Positions 1-13,600 of a stretch of 64,000 bases of DNA are shown piece after piece; position 1 is the first letter of the stretch; each line of letters begins with the position of its first letter. This DNA comes from Congeria kusceri (taxonomy: Eukaryota > Mollusca > Bivalvia > Myida > Dreissenidae): NCBI GenBank assembly GCA_027627225.1, contig CM051028.1, forward strand, positions 21,406,201-21,470,200, given 5' to 3'. Under the pieces are notes generated by a model, which did not search any database, had not been told where the DNA came from, and saw only the letters and a list, made by a program, of their open reading frames with translations. Made by a program: the position numbers and the translations under genes.

Positions 1-1559
1 GGGCAATGTTCCAAACCTGATTAAAAATATTATTTTCATTATCTGTACTGTAATATATCACTAATCTAATTACAAATTTTGAAAATGGTTTTCCATGCAA
101 AATTCTTTTTTTTGAAAATGTTCATTACAATTCCTCTTTTGCAATTTTCATAAAATTCATTTACTTCTATAGATGAAAATAATCTAAATGAAATAATAGT
201 TGCAAATAGCGTCTACATACCCACTTTTGATGTATTTTATACAAGCATCGATAGAAGGTTATGAAAAAAGACAATATTAGGTATTAAAAACATTAAAAAA
301 ATATTTTTTATTAATTTTCTGTGGTAGAGCAGTATAAAATTGAAGCTGACAGAACAGATAAAATATTTCTTTTTATTCAAGATCAATAAAACATATATTA
401 TACATGCATATACATTTTCATTTTTCGATGCTCTACGGCCAAATCGATAAAGTTTACTTTGATAATTAATATTAGCAGAGAAAACCAGAATAAGTACATA
501 GAAGGGAAAAATTACACAAAATTCAAATAATCCACGTACGTATAATGAAATGTTCTAACATATATTTTGTTGTTGTTGTTATTTTATAAAAATGTTTCTA
601 TCCTTTTTTGTTGCTATTAGAGAAGAGTGGTTTAAAAATATAAAGTTTGTGCATTTTACAAGAAAAATAAATCAAAACAAAACAAAAAAGCAACAAACAA
701 ACTAAGAATTCGAAGTTCATATCATATATTAAATTGCCTTTATCGTATAAGTAATCTGAAAGTATGTTACAAAGATTTTGCGTAACACGGCATTTCCTAC
801 ACAAGTGTTCAATATCCTCACAGTATTCATTGCTTAAATCACATAAGTTAGAATTTGCCAGTTTGCATCGATAGAGATATGTATTTGTGGAAGTAAGCGC
901 ATAATACATTTATATCGGAAGCATCTAAGACTTGTATCTGTACATATTTGGTGCACAAGTGCATACATTTTCATCCAATTTAGCTCCTTAATTTGCAAAA
1001 TGACTTGCCATTTATTTTCAGAATGTGTAGTTGTATTTTTTTTATTTTTGATAATTGTAGATTGTATAAGACTTTATTTGGTTGGTATGATGTCTTAATC
1101 ATATCTAATAATGTTTTGTTTCTTACTCCCGTCAAAAACGTTCATCTACAAATTCCAATAGATGTTTAAGTATGTTATTTGTAAAACTATTGTATTTAAA
1201 AAAAATCGGTGTCCCTTGCGTTATACATAAAGTTAAAATTTGAAAAACTATAAAAAAATTCTTCACGCGGAAATCGATTAACTGATCGATACATTTGATA
1301 CCTTAATCATGCCAATCTTCAATTGAAAGTTTTATTTTCAATCTTTATCTCACTATTATTCCATATTATATGTTTGCTTAAGTCATTTTGATAACAATTT
1401 TTGCTCGAATTCCGTCCATTGAGTACATTTTGTAGAAATACATTGTTTTTACAAATACGTTTAATATCTTGTGATTGTACATTTGAATCAAATAACAATT
1501 CCCCTCAGTATTTTTGTAAAAACGTGTCGTATATGCACTTCCACATACCATTAGTTTGT
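1..1559. other. AT-rich intergenic DNA
   Basis: No coding, RNA or repeat feature can be supported here. The open frame at 598-909 on the minus strand is low in complexity and resembles nothing I recognise. The end next to 1560 may be further decayed 3' sequence of the LINE remnant that follows, but I could not follow its reverse transcriptase frame below about 1560. Confidence 0.5.
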
Positions 1560-3718
1560 GTAAGTAGTGGGTTTACCCAGCAAACCTTTATAGAATTTAA
1601 AAACATTTCAATGTCTGTTAACAGTCTTCCCAACATATTTTATAGAATTCTACTGTTAATCCATCTGAACCCGGACTTTTATCGTTGTTAATTTGCTTTA
1701 AGGCACTATGACATTCTCTTAAGATAAATACATTCGCACTTATTTTTGTTGCTTTCATTAAGGTGATGTATCGGTGTGTTAAAAAAAATTATGTTTGATA
1801 CGTTATTATTTTGTTTTTGGTAAATTGATTTATAAAATTTTACTTCTTCCGTTAAAATCTCATTTTGATTTGTAATAAATGAATCATTAAATTTTAAGCA
1901 TTTAGTTATTTTCTTTTCAGGATGTTTATTTTTCTTGGTTTGCGAAATATGCACTTTTTTTTCGTTACTTTCAAAGTAAACATCTTTTGACCTAAATAAC
2001 ATTCCATTATTTTTTCTATATCGTATATTATCCAACAACATTTTCTTGCTGGATAATTCTTCTATTTAGTCTCTGTTATCATTATCTATTAATTCTTGTT
2101 CAAGAGTTTCGATTTCTATAATTAATGTTCTTTTTGCAGATTATCGTCTTTTTTCGTTTGACTAGCAAATATAATGATTACATATCTAATATTTCCCTTT
2201 TGTAATTCCCATCCAATATTTGGATTTGAATTTTTATTATGGTCTAAAATTTGTTTAGATGACGTTCTTATTAACGACTGATATTGTGCATTTAAAAGAA
2301 GAATGTTGTTAATTAAACAATATCCTGGTCCCCTTTTTGTGAAATAAAATCTATTTTTAATCCTACACTTGAATGGTCTGATTTATATCCTGTTTGAATT
2401 ACGCAATTTTTTAGTATATATTACATAATGAACTAGTGTAAAAATGAAGTCAAGCCTACTGACAATCAGTGGCTTACCATTACAGTGCGATGTAAATTGA
2501 CGTTTATTAGGATTATACATTCTCCAGATATCTATCAGATTATTTTCGTGTATGATGGTATTGTAAGCTACCTTACAATGAAGATTCTTGATAACATCAG
2601 TGTCGATTACAGATTGAGTCTGGCAGCAAACACTAGTAAAGACGGAGATGATATTATATCTATTACTTCTTAATCACAGAAGAAGTCAAACTCTATATAT
2701 CGAAGCAACAGTAGCTTTCAATATGCATTTATAACAATACAATTTGAAATGCTGCATCATGACAACTTCAGTAATTCCTACGAAGCCAGCGTCTCAAATA
2801 GTTCCATTAAGTTTTAACAATATACATGTATGAACAATATGCAATTAATACTAGAAATAATCTTATAATGCACAAAGAAAAGCTATTATTAACAATTTGA
2901 CGAGTTATGGATTCAATGCATTTAATAACATTCCATCATATTCCTACGCGTGTAGTAAACAATGTACATTGCTGCAGCCATAATGCAGTGCAGGACTTTT
3001 GGTACGGTGCAAAAATGGATTATTCGTTCAACAATCAATGTTAATGGACTAAACAGGAGGTAAATACAAAGATTTAAATTCATTAAAGTTCGTAGAACAA
3101 TATCCTGCTGAAACAATGGATTTTATAGACAAGGCAATAGCAACAATAATATTGTGTACTAATATTCGGACGGGGAACGAATTCGGACAATGTTTACTTG
3201 TAATATAAGAATATGTACATTACAGTATATATGTTTTATGTTTGTGTGTGTCGGCTCGACCGCTTTTATTGTCAAGGTTCGCATTTAAAACTGTATTAAA
3301 ATCGCCTTCAATTACAACATTGTCATCAATATTTGCTAAGTATTTACCAAGAGTTGTAAAAATGCGCGCGTCATCATTATTTCGTCCATACGGCTAATAA
3401 TAGTGAAAATGTTTTCATTAATTTCTAATTTTAATGCATGTAGACGGCATGGTAAAATATAATCAAGGTGTTTTAAAGCTTTAACTGTTTTTGGGGGGAT
3501 TGATAAGAATTGCTACCCCTGCAGTGTTTGATTTCGTACCACTAATAAAAGCTTGACCAGTCCACTCGCGCGTACATGATCAACGATGCTATTGGCTAAA
3601 TGTGTTTCTTGCAAAATATACAATGCAAAATCATAATTCTCTAACTATTCGAATACTTGAAGTAGATTTTTGTATTACCTAAACCTTTAACATTCAATGT
3701 CAATATTACTGTTTCCAT
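1560..3718 (-). pseudogene. Decayed LINE ORF2 (endonuclease and early RT)
   Basis: This is a broken copy of a non-LTR retrotransposon ORF2, read on the minus strand and related to the intact ORF2 at 18466-22269. It starts with an ATG at 3718 followed by a METVILTLNVKGLG segment typical of APE endonucleases. LQETH lies near 3600, GDFN near 3296-3308, RLDF near 2445-2470, SDHSS near 2365-2385 and NDKSPGSDGL (start of the RT region) near 1655-1690. Many frameshifts and stops separate these motifs, so no protein is made. The motif order matches the intact element. Between GDFN and RLDF there is about 750 bp too much sequence, listed separately as an insertion. The catalytic FADD part of the RT is missing. 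The LINE identity is firm; the exact 3' limit is not. Confidence 0.8.
2485..3235. other. Insertion of unknown type inside the LINE remnant
   Basis: In the intact relative about 60 codons separate GDFN from RLDF. Here the two motifs are about 830 bp apart, so roughly 750 bp of foreign sequence sits between them. It has no ORF with recognisable homology, and I could not identify terminal inverted repeats or a target duplication. It may be a small non-autonomous element or filler DNA. Confidence 0.45.
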
Positions 3719-6700
3719 TTAATTGTAGGCAATTTTACAATCAGACAGTCAGATATCCTCCAATAAATCGATGTTCTGAAAATATTTCTTTTGAATAGGC
3801 AAAAATAAAAACTGTAATGTATTATTTTAATTGTACCCTTATTTAACATATTTATATATAAATGTGAGCGAACCCTTGCCTTTCACATTTTTCAATGATT
3901 TTTACGTGGTTATGGACAAAAATGGATTTTAGTTAAAATGCTTGCAAAAGTGAAGTTTTACTATTAGCCAGGTACTTATTAAGATTATGTATACTAGATA
4001 TCTTAATAATGTGAACTTGAGCTGATAACATAAACTTTAAATTGTATAAATGTATTATTCTGGAGGATAAACCTCACTATAGGAAATTTTAGAGAAAAAC
4101 AAAATCAAAAATATAATTACAAACATAATAAGGCGTATACACCTTATCTTTTCAGGTTATTTACTACAAAACTTGTAATAATGTTCTTTTTGCGCAAGAA
4201 TGGTTTGATTGAATGTTTGTTAAATACGTGATTATAGTGTAATAATACTAACACATAAGCGCTAACACTTAAAGTTAGTTGTCATACAATAGTAGTACAT
4301 CAGAGCGAGGTTAATTGTCCAACAATTTATGCATATATGTCTATAATATATGTAGATCATTTAGAATCATTTTTAAATCTAATTTTAATAGTTCACTATG
4401 ACAATTTGGTAAACCATGGTAAAAATAAGTGTCATTTCAACATTCATTTTAATCGTTAAATTATTAAATAGTTATAAATTACATATCTTTGCAATGTTTG
4501 TTAAATTATGAATCCTTTACGCATCAATGTTGTGTTTCATAATAGTATACATGTTTACGTTATATAAACAACCTTATTAGGGTTTATCTATTTTAATGTA
4601 TACATTTATATGAATTTTATTTATCTATGAAATACATGTTGTAAATCATGGAAGCGAAAGTAAATGTTTGTATTAAAGCCCCAAAAAGTCACTCACATCT
4701 AAAAACAAAAATTGTGGGGGTGACAAAAGAGTTATATAATTAGATAAAATAATCTGTTGTCTAAAAGACTTGGTTTTCCTGGACTTATATGGGGTTTTTT
4801 TTCACTTACATCTTTTTATTTGTTTTTCGTTTATAACATATATTTGACAGAAATAAAAAGAAAGAAACGCATTGGCCGCGTCCTTTTTGAAAAAAAACTG
4901 AGGAAAAACAAACATACCTGTTAAAAACAAGACAGATTTTTTATGTAATTCCTCAACAATCATTATCAAATGTGGCAGAAAATATGAAATTAAAGTTAAA
5001 TACACCATTTCAAAACTATTTAATAATGAAAAGCAATTATCTGAGTGAATGGAATATTTGTTTTCAAATTTAGGTTCCATTTGGGCACACAAAATGCCAC
5101 CCACACCCTTCGCTGTTTTCAACTCTAAGACAAAACACTATGCATGGGCAATAAGGTTTCTTTTTTTTAATTTCTTTTCCATTTAACTTCGTGTCAATAG
5201 GTTATATACTGCGGTATGTTGGCAATTTAGTCTGCATATGCTGGTAATTTAGGATGCATCTTCATAGACTGGCACAGTCAGAGAATCATGTGCAAGGTGC
5301 TTATCACCAGGCTAGACCTCAAGGGAATCATTGCAGATGATTTGCGGCAATTCTCTTCCTTCAGCTGAAACTAAAAAACTGTTCAATATATATGCAACCC
5401 AAACTATGCCATATTTTTCATTGTTTGGTAAAGAAATTGTGAAAACTGGTTAATTACTTTTTACAATTTTAATACAAATCCTTTAGGAACACATGCGCAC
5501 ACATTCATAAGCAAAACATGGCACACATACTAAGTATAAGGAGTCAACTTCAACCCGGTAGTAGAAAAAGCTGACAACAACTTTAGTTTATTGAGGCCTT
5601 AAAACTAAGGGATTGACAGATCACCATACTTTACGACTTGTATACATGTTCATTTGCAAGTTAAGATGTAAAGAAATATCGACCCACACAATTAAACACA
5701 ACTACTAATAAAAGGCCTATTATTTAAATTTAAGCAATAACATTTCGTAGTTTTATAATTAAAATGAAAGCATTACAGCATATTGAACTTTTAATAAAGC
5801 ACTAAAGTTTGGATTCTATAAGTCAATGTACATGAACCAAATTATGTCAATTTCTGGTCTTACAATTGTTATTTATTTTATTTGGTTCTGAATTTCTTTC
5901 AGTTAGATATCTCTTTTTGCTTCTTATTTTTCCTTTTACAGTTGTTTTGTTTAAACCATGAAACTTCCGGGTACTTTTGGTTCGATTTCGCATATGTTAA
6001 CATTTCGCGAACAGCATGAACATCATGGGAAATAATGTTATCTAAAATATGAAAGTGCTTATATTAAAAATAACACGTTTTAGACAATAATCAGAATAAA
6101 ACAGGCATCGTATGAACTGAGTAAATAAATTTACCAGCAGTTACCAACATCGGTCAGTCTTAGAAAACAACGCGGGAAATGATTACAGTTGTACTACCTT
6201 GATGACGTCACAGTTATAACAAACAATTGGTTCCCGACCAGACCTTTCATTGTTATATTTAGGAAATAGCGCGAAAAAACAAATTGTGGAAATATTGAGG
6301 ATATTTCGCAACATAGTATGTCAACATATGTTATGTTTTTTACTTAAGTAGGTATACACACACATAAAAGTATCTGTCGAATTCTTATTTTACTGCAATT
6401 TTACGTCGCAACCGGTTTTCGCGAACACCGGACCAGTTGTGACGAAGAATGCTGGGTTCAGTAGCTATATGGGTACTCCAAAAACTGATACGTATGAGCG
6501 GTCAACGCTGCGCGGCGGGCTTTTGTCCGTATTAAGAGATTGTATTCCGTATTCAATAAGTGATCAGACATATTAGCAGACATATTGGCATAACCCACGC
6601 TTTTACACATAAACATATCATAAAACGAACGTATGCTAAATTTGATAACTACATTACATTGCTGCCTCTAAACATATTGCACTTTATTTTATGCTTCCTC

Positions 6701-6935
6701 GGGATTTATTTCTAAATGTATGTGAAATAAAATCAGTAAGTCACTTTTTAAAAACAGTGAAAAAGGCACTCGGAACGTTCACTTTTTCCAGATTTAATAC
6801 AGTAAATGAAATGGACCGTCTGCGATTAGATATGACGTCATTACTTTCACGTCACACCTTATGAGTCCCGCGATATTTTTTCAATTAAACTCAAATTTAT
6901 AGCAAATACAATTACAACATGCATAGGAGAGGTCC
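3719..6935. other. Intergenic, no supported feature
   Basis: AT-rich sequence with short microsatellite-like runs. The minus-strand frame at 4802-5122 looks random. Two TGACGTCA palindromes (6203-6210 and 6833-6840) match the CRE consensus, but no gene start is visible next to them. Confidence 0.5.
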
Positions 6936-6939
6936 CGGC

Positions 6940-8640
6940 GTCGGCCTAGTGAGCTCTGTCTGTTGAGCTCTGTCGTAAGAGTACTCTCCATGTAAACTAG
7001 AGGTCCCTGGTTCGGTCAGGGTAGCTGTGTCGTAAGAGTACTCTATATGTTAACAGGAGGTCCCTGGTTCGGTCTGGGTAGCTCTGTCGTAAGAGTACTC
7101 TCTATGTTAACAGGAGGTCCCTGGTTCGGTCTGGGTAGCTGTGTCGTAAGAGTACTCTCTATGTTAACAGGAGGTCCCTGGTTCGGTCTGGGTAGCTGTG
7201 TCGTAAGAGTACTCTCCATGTAAACTAGAGGTCCCTGGTTCGGTCTGGGTAGCTGTGTCGTAAGAGTACTCTCCATGTAAATTAGAGGTCCCTGGTTCGG
7301 TCAGGGTAGCTGTGTCTTAAGAGTACTCTCTATGTTAACAGGAGGTCCCTGGTTCGGTCTGGGTAGCTGTGTCGTAAGAGGACTCTCTATGGTAACAGGA
7401 GGTCCCTGGTTCGGTCTGGGTAGCTCTGTCGTAAGAGTACTCTCCATGTAAACAAGAGGTTTCTGGTTCGATCTGGGTAGCTCAGTTGTAAGAGTACTCT
7501 CCATGTAAACTAGAGGTCCCTGGTTCGGTCTGGGTAGCTCTGTCGTAAGAGTACTCTCCATGTTAACAAGAGGTTCCTGGTTCGATCTGGGTAGCTCTGT
7601 CGTAAGAATATTATCCATGTATACTAGAGGTCCCTGGTTCGGTATGCGTAGCTCTGTCGTTAGAGTACTCAACATGCAAAGGCGAGGTCTCCATGTAAAC
7701 GAGAGGTCCCGGTTTCTGTCTTGTTACCTCTGTCGGTAGGGTGCACTCCGTGATAAAGAGGGCCTGGGTTCGGCCTGGTTAGCTATGTCGTGAGAGTGCT
7801 CACAATGCAATCGAGAGGTCCCAGATTCGGCCTGGTTAGCTATGTCAGGAGAGTACTCTCTATGTTAACGAGATGTCTCGGGTTCGGCCCGGTTAGCTCT
7901 GTCGGAAGATTGATCTACATGTAAACGTGAGGTCCCTGTGTTCGGTCCTGTAAGCTCTGTCGGGGGAGTACTGTCCATGAAAACGTGTAGTCCTGTGTTC
8001 AGTCTAGTAAGCTCTGTCGATAGGTCCCGGTTTCTGTCTGGTTAGCTCTCTAGTTGGGGTACCCTCCATGTAAACGAGTGCAAGGGTTCGGCCTGGTTAG
8101 CTCTGTCGATAGAGTACTCTCCATGTAAACGAGAGGTCCCGGGTTCGGCCTGGCTAGCTCTGTCGATGTGGTACCCTCCATGTACAGGAGAGGTCCCAGT
8201 TTCGGACTGGTTAGCTCTGTCGGGAAAGTACTGTTCATGTTAACGAGAGGTCTCGGGTTCGGCCTGGTCAACGCTGTCGAGAGAGTATTCACCATGCAAA
8301 CGAGAAGTCCTGGATTCGGCCTGGTTAGTTCTGTCGGGAGATAATTGTTAATGTACATGTAAATGAGAGGTATCGGATTCGACCAGGTTAACGCTGTCGA
8401 GAGAGTACTCACCATGTAAACGAGATGTCTCGGCTTCTGCCTGGTTAGCTCTGTCGGGAGAGGACTCTCCATGTAAACGAGGACCCGGTTTCGGTCTGGT
8501 TAGCTCAGTCGGGAGAGTACTCTCAATGTTAACGAGAGGTCCCGGGATCGTCTGTAGTGAATAGTCTATGTAAACGAGATGCCTCGGGTTCGGTCTGGTT
8601 ACTTCTGTCGGTAGCGTACTCTCCTTGTAAACGAAAGGCC
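6940..8640 (+). repeat. 57-bp tRNA-like tandem array, copy block 1
   Basis: About 29 head-to-tail copies of a 57-bp unit. On the plus strand each unit reads like the 5' three quarters of a tRNA. There is an A-box-like stretch (TAGCTCTGTCGG, with a perfect AGTCGG version near 8507), a D-stem GCTC/GAGT, a CTCTC...GAGAG anticodon-type stem, and a B-box-like GGTCCCGGGTTCG about 43 nt after the A box, which is normal tRNA spacing. The 3' half of the T stem and the acceptor are missing, because the next unit begins there. Copies at 6985-7670 are nearly identical; those from 7680 to 8640 are much more diverged. The period is a multiple of three, so long minus-strand frames with a 19-residue period appear; I do not regard them as genes. 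What I infer is a satellite born from a tRNA or tRNA-derived SINE head. Confidence 0.85.
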
Positions 8641-8644
8641 CATT

Positions 8645-9478
8645 GTGAGTTAAAAAGCTAAGGAGACCGTCGCATTCGATAGTGTTAGGAAAATGCTCGA
8701 TGGGTAAACCAGATGTACTTCGAGGGTTTCTAACGGTAAGACACACTTGCAACGTTTGAGTAATATATGAATATTGTGTTCGCTTTTTAACGGTGCGTTT
8801 TTGCGAAATCGGTAAATGTCTTCACCATCAGTATTTGTAAAAAAAAATACACGTTCAAAATATATCTAACGAATTTATGAGCATGAAGACTACGATTTTG
8901 CCAAAAAAATATGCACCACTTTGAGTTTGTACTGAATGAATTCTGAAAATGCAACGGCTGTCTCTTATAACAGTTTTAAAAATGTCTTCATTAATGAATA
9001 ATGTATTAATGATATACTATTTAATAATTGTAATGTTGACTTTTTATTTTGATAATTTAATAAATGAGGTGAACTTATTCAATAACAAACACAATCAAAT
9101 CCAGACACGTCACAAGACCGAATAATAGGTACTTAATAAATTCACTTGCGAATAATTGTTTTATTTACATTTTCGTCAGAAAAAAAAACGTTAAAAAAGT
9201 AATTAGATAACGTTTTCACACTTGAACGCTCGTCTATGCACGTGACGTGGATCGACCAATCGAGATCGTGGAAACTACACAGAACAGTTTAACGAAATAT
9301 ACCGATATGAGGGTAGCTAATTTATGAAAATGAAACCAGAGTATTATCATTATACAACGACGCAAAATGTTTTAATAATACAATGACTCGTTGCTTAAAG
9401 TTTGAAATTGTTATTCAGATTAGTGTACACCAGTATGCAGGTACAGTAAAACAATTCGATTCAGTATCAGCAGCAGCA

Positions 9479-9521
<43 letters not shown>

Positions 9522-9550
9522 ATATTTGAAGTCATCTAATTTAAGCCAAT
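8645..9550. other. Non-repetitive spacer between the two 57-bp arrays
   Basis: About 900 bp of AT-rich sequence separates the two tRNA-like arrays. No gene is visible. It may be a later insertion into one originally continuous array, since the units on both sides are of the diverged type. Confidence 0.5.
9478..9520. repeat. (TTA)n microsatellite
   Basis: An uninterrupted run of about 14 TTA triplets just left of the second 57-bp array. Confidence 0.95.
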
Positions 9551-9552
9551 GT

Positions 9553-10505
9553 CGGCCTGGTTATTTATGTTGGGAGAGTACTTTCCATGAAAAAAAGAGG
9601 TCCCTGGTTCAGGATTGTTAGCTCTATCGGAGAGTACTATCTATGCTAAGGAGAGGTGCCGGGGTTCGGCCTGGTTAGCTTTGTCGAGAAAGAACTCTCC
9701 ATGTAAACGAGATATCCCGGGTTCGCCCTATATAGCTCTGTCGGGATAGTACTCTCCATGTAAACGACAGGTCCCGGGTTCAGCCTGGTTAGCTCTGTCG
9801 GAAGCGTACTCTCCGTGTAAACCATACGTACCGTGTTCGGTCTGGTTAGCTCTGTCGGCAGAGTACTATCCATGTAAACGAGAGGCCCCGGGTTCAGCCT
9901 GGTTAGCTCTGTCGAAAGCGTACTCTCGATGTAAAACATACGTACCGTGTTCGGTCTGGTTAGCTCTGTCGGCAGAGTACTCTCAATGTAAACGAGAGGC
10001 CCCGAGTTCGGTCTGGTTAGTTCTGTCGGGAGAATACTCTCTATGTAAACGAGATGTCCCGGTTTCGGCCTTTATAGCTCTGTTGGGAGAGTACTCTCCA
10101 TGTAAACTAAACATCTCTGGTTCACTCTGGTTAGCTCTGTCTTGATATTACGCTACATGTAAACAGGGGGTCTCTGGTTAGGCCTTGTTAGTTCTGTCAG
10201 TAGTGTTATAACAATTAACATGAGAGGTCCCGGGATCGGTCTGGTTAGCACTGTCCAGAGAGTATCCTCCATGTAAACGAAATGTCCCGGGTTCTGCCTG
10301 GTTTGCTCTGTCGAAAGAGTATCCTCCATGCAAACGAGAGGGCCAGGGCTCGATCTAGCCACCTCTGTTGGAAGCGTACTCTCCATGTCAACAAGAGGTT
10401 CCGGGTTCGGTCTGGTTAACTCTGTCGGGTGAGTACTCTCCATGTAAACGAGAGGTCCCGGGTTCCGCCTGGTTAACTCTGTCGGGAGAGTACTCTCCAT
10501 GTAAG
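9553..10505 (+). repeat. 57-bp tRNA-like tandem array, copy block 2
   Basis: About 16-17 further copies of the same 57-bp unit in the same orientation as block 1, all fairly diverged. Several keep GTTAGCTCTGTCGGGAGAG, the CTCTC/GAGAG stem and GGTCCCGGGTTC. The array ends abruptly at about 10505 after a clean unit. The minus strand again shows frames with a 19-residue period (consensus MESTLPTELTRPNPGPLVY), which are a by-product of the period. Confidence 0.85.
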
Positions 10506-10639
10506 ATTTCAATTGTGATTGCCTTGGAATCAACGCACAATTGAAGCATTTTAAATTATACACACCTATACTATTATCGAACATGTCTCGGGGAACGTGT
10601 ATAAGCTAAGATCACGCAGTACTAATCTTTAATTTCCAG

Positions 10640-13600
10640 ACATTTGCTAATGGTTTGCAAAAAGGCATGGGGATTCAATCCGACACTTTGCTTGGCAGCG
10701 TTCGAGTAAATGACAATGGTATTTTCGAATATCCAATATACAAACATGTAGATTGGAAATTTACAACTGGAAATTCGAATGTCCAATCTCCAATATACAT
10801 TCATGACTTTACCCTAAACCTAACGTCGTTTGGAATTGTAGGCATTGTCTGCCGTTGGAAAGGTCGGGGCCACTGTGGTACGGTGTCAGCTCCGCTGAAG
10901 AGATGCACCACAATGCATAAAAACGGCTAGGTGTTACTGGTAGCAAATCGCCAGAACTGTCCGTCGTTCGCGCTAGGCCTCCCGCAGCAAGCCGAACTCT
11001 CATTTTAAATTGTAATTCACTCAAACACTACTCAAACACTACAAAATCTCAGACCCCTATTTACGCCGCGCCGAGGTACAATCGGGCTGAATGAGATATC
11101 GTTTGAAAGGTCAGGAAGGTGTCAGTCCCGCTGGAGAGATGCACTACAATACATAAAAACGGCTAAGTGTACACTTTTTCGATATTAGATATTCGAATTT
11201 ACAATTCCGAATTTCCAATCTACATTTGTTTTGGATATTGGGTATTGGACATTCGAATTTCCGATTCCGATTCTCCAAAATCTACATTTTTTGGATATTG
11301 GAGATTGGACATTCGAATTTCCAGGTCTGAATCTCCAATCTACATTTTTGGTGGATATTGGATATTCGAATATACCATTTTCATTTACTCAGACAATGCC
11401 AAGCAAAGTGTCGGCGGCAATCACCATTGATTTGTGCAAGCCATTAGTTTTCTCGCGTCTTGACCAGGGGACGAAATTCTCGGGCCCGTATCTCGGCCCC
11501 ACGGTCTCCGCAGGGACTGAACGATGTGTCGTTTAAAAGGTCAGCGCAAGTCCTAAATATACGATTCTTTGAATAAGCAATTCTGAATCTCCAATATACA
11601 TTTTTTGGATATTGGATAATAGAAATTCGAATTTACAATTCCGAATCTCCAATCTACATTTGTTTTATATTGGATGTTGGACATTCGAACATCCTATTCC
11701 GAATCTCAAATCTACATTTTTGGGGGATATTGGAGATTGGAAAGTCACATTTCCAGCTTTGAATCTCCAATCTACATGTTTGGGGGATTGGAGATTGGAG
11801 GTTGGAATATACCATTGTCATTTACTCGAACGCTGCCATGCAAAGTGTTGGCCGGAATCACCATGCATTTTTGCAAGCCATTAGTTTGTTCGCGTCCAGA
11901 CCCGGGGACGAAATTATCGGACCCGTATCTCCGCCGCGCGGGGTACGATCGAGCTGAACGAGATTTGGTTTGAAAGGTCAGTGCCATTGTGGTACGGTGT
12001 CAGTCCCGCGGAAGAGATGCACTACAATGCATAAAAACGGCTGTGTTACTGGTAGAAATCGCCAAAACTGCCCGTCGTTCGCGCTAGGCCACTCGCAGCC
12101 AGGCGAGCTCTCGGCGACGGGGCTGCGGGAGGACACTGGGGGGTGTCAGTCCAGCTGTAGAGTTAGATGCACTAACGTCATGAATGTGATCGTGATCTGG
12201 CAGTGGTCTAAGGGAGACTACTCGTACGTACCGGCTTTCCGGGGTGTCGGTCCCGCTGAAGAGGTAAACTGTTATATGCAAAAACGGCAGTGTTACTGGT
12301 AGTGTATCGCCACTGGGGGTTGTCAGTCCCGCTAGGGAGAATATATATTATGCATACAAACGACAAAGAGTTACTGGTAGTAAATCGCCACCATCAAGCC
12401 GAACTTCGTTCTTAAAATAAGTAATTCTGAATCTGCAATATACATTTTTTGGATATTGGATATTGGAAATTCGAATTTCCAATTCCGAATCTCCAATCTA
12501 CATTTGTTTTGGATACTGGATATAGGACATTCGAATTCTCGATACCGAATCTCCAATCTACATTATTGGGGGATATTGGAGATTGGACATTCGAATTTAC
12601 AGTTATGAATCTCCAATCTACATTTGTTTTGGATATTGGAGATTGGACATTCGAATTTCCGAATCCGATTCTCCAATCTGCATTTATTTTGGACATTGGA
12701 GATTGGACATTCGAATTTCCATTTCTGAATCTCCAATCTACATTTTTTGGGGCTATTGGATATTGAAGATTCTAATATACCATTGGCGTTTACTCGAACA
12801 GTGCCAAGCAAAGTGTTGGCCAGAATCACCATGCATTTTTGCAAGCCTTTCGTTTGCTCGCGTCCAGAAAGAAGCGTTGAAGAAATTATCGGACCCGTAT
12901 CCCCACCGCGCGGGCTGGGCTCGGGCTGAACGTGATGTCGTTTAGAAAGTTATCGCATGTCTGATCCCCAATGTTCTCTCGGTAGCCTCAGATCATTCCG
13001 ACGGTTGGAGAGATATGACCGTGGATCAGACATTGAATTTGCCAACCTAAATATACGATTCTTTGAAAAAGCAATTCTAAATCTCCAATATACATTTTAT
13101 CGATATTGGATATTTGAATTTCCATTTCGAATCTCCAATCCACATTTGTTTTGAATATTGGATATTCGACATTGGAAGTTTTAATTCCGAATCTCAAATT
13201 TACATTTTTGTTGGATATTGGAGATTGGACATTCGATTTTCCAAGTCTGAATATCCAATCTTCATGTTTGGGGGATATTGGATATTTGAATATACCATTG
13301 TCGTTTACTCCAACACTGCCAAGCAAAGTGTCGGTCTGAATAACCATTCATTTTGCAAGCCATTAGTTTGCTCGCGTCCATACCCGTGGAAGAAATTCTT
13401 GGGCCCGGAACTCCGCCGCGTGGGCTACGCTCGGGCTGAACAAGGTGCCGTTTGAAAGGTCAGCGCCAGTCCGATCCCCAATGTTCGGTTGGTAGCCTTC
13501 GATCAGTCAGACGTTTGCAGAAACACGGTCGTGGATCAGACATAGAATTTCTTACTCTAAATATACCATTTTTAATAAACGAATTTGATTCTCCAATATA

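Noticed and set aside
598..909. 103-aa minus-strand frame
   Set aside because: Low-complexity AT-rich translation with no family resemblance or splice context.
6203..6840. Two TGACGTCA (CRE-like) palindromes
   Set aside because: Eight-base matches without a nearby gene start; expected occasionally by chance.
6940..10505. CRISPR array
   Set aside because: The whole 57-bp unit repeats with gradual divergence; there are no unique spacers, and this is animal DNA.
7043..10584. Long minus-strand frames in the 57-bp arrays encoding 19-residue repeats
   Set aside because: They follow from a period divisible by three, have no shared start and stop wherever a unit varies.
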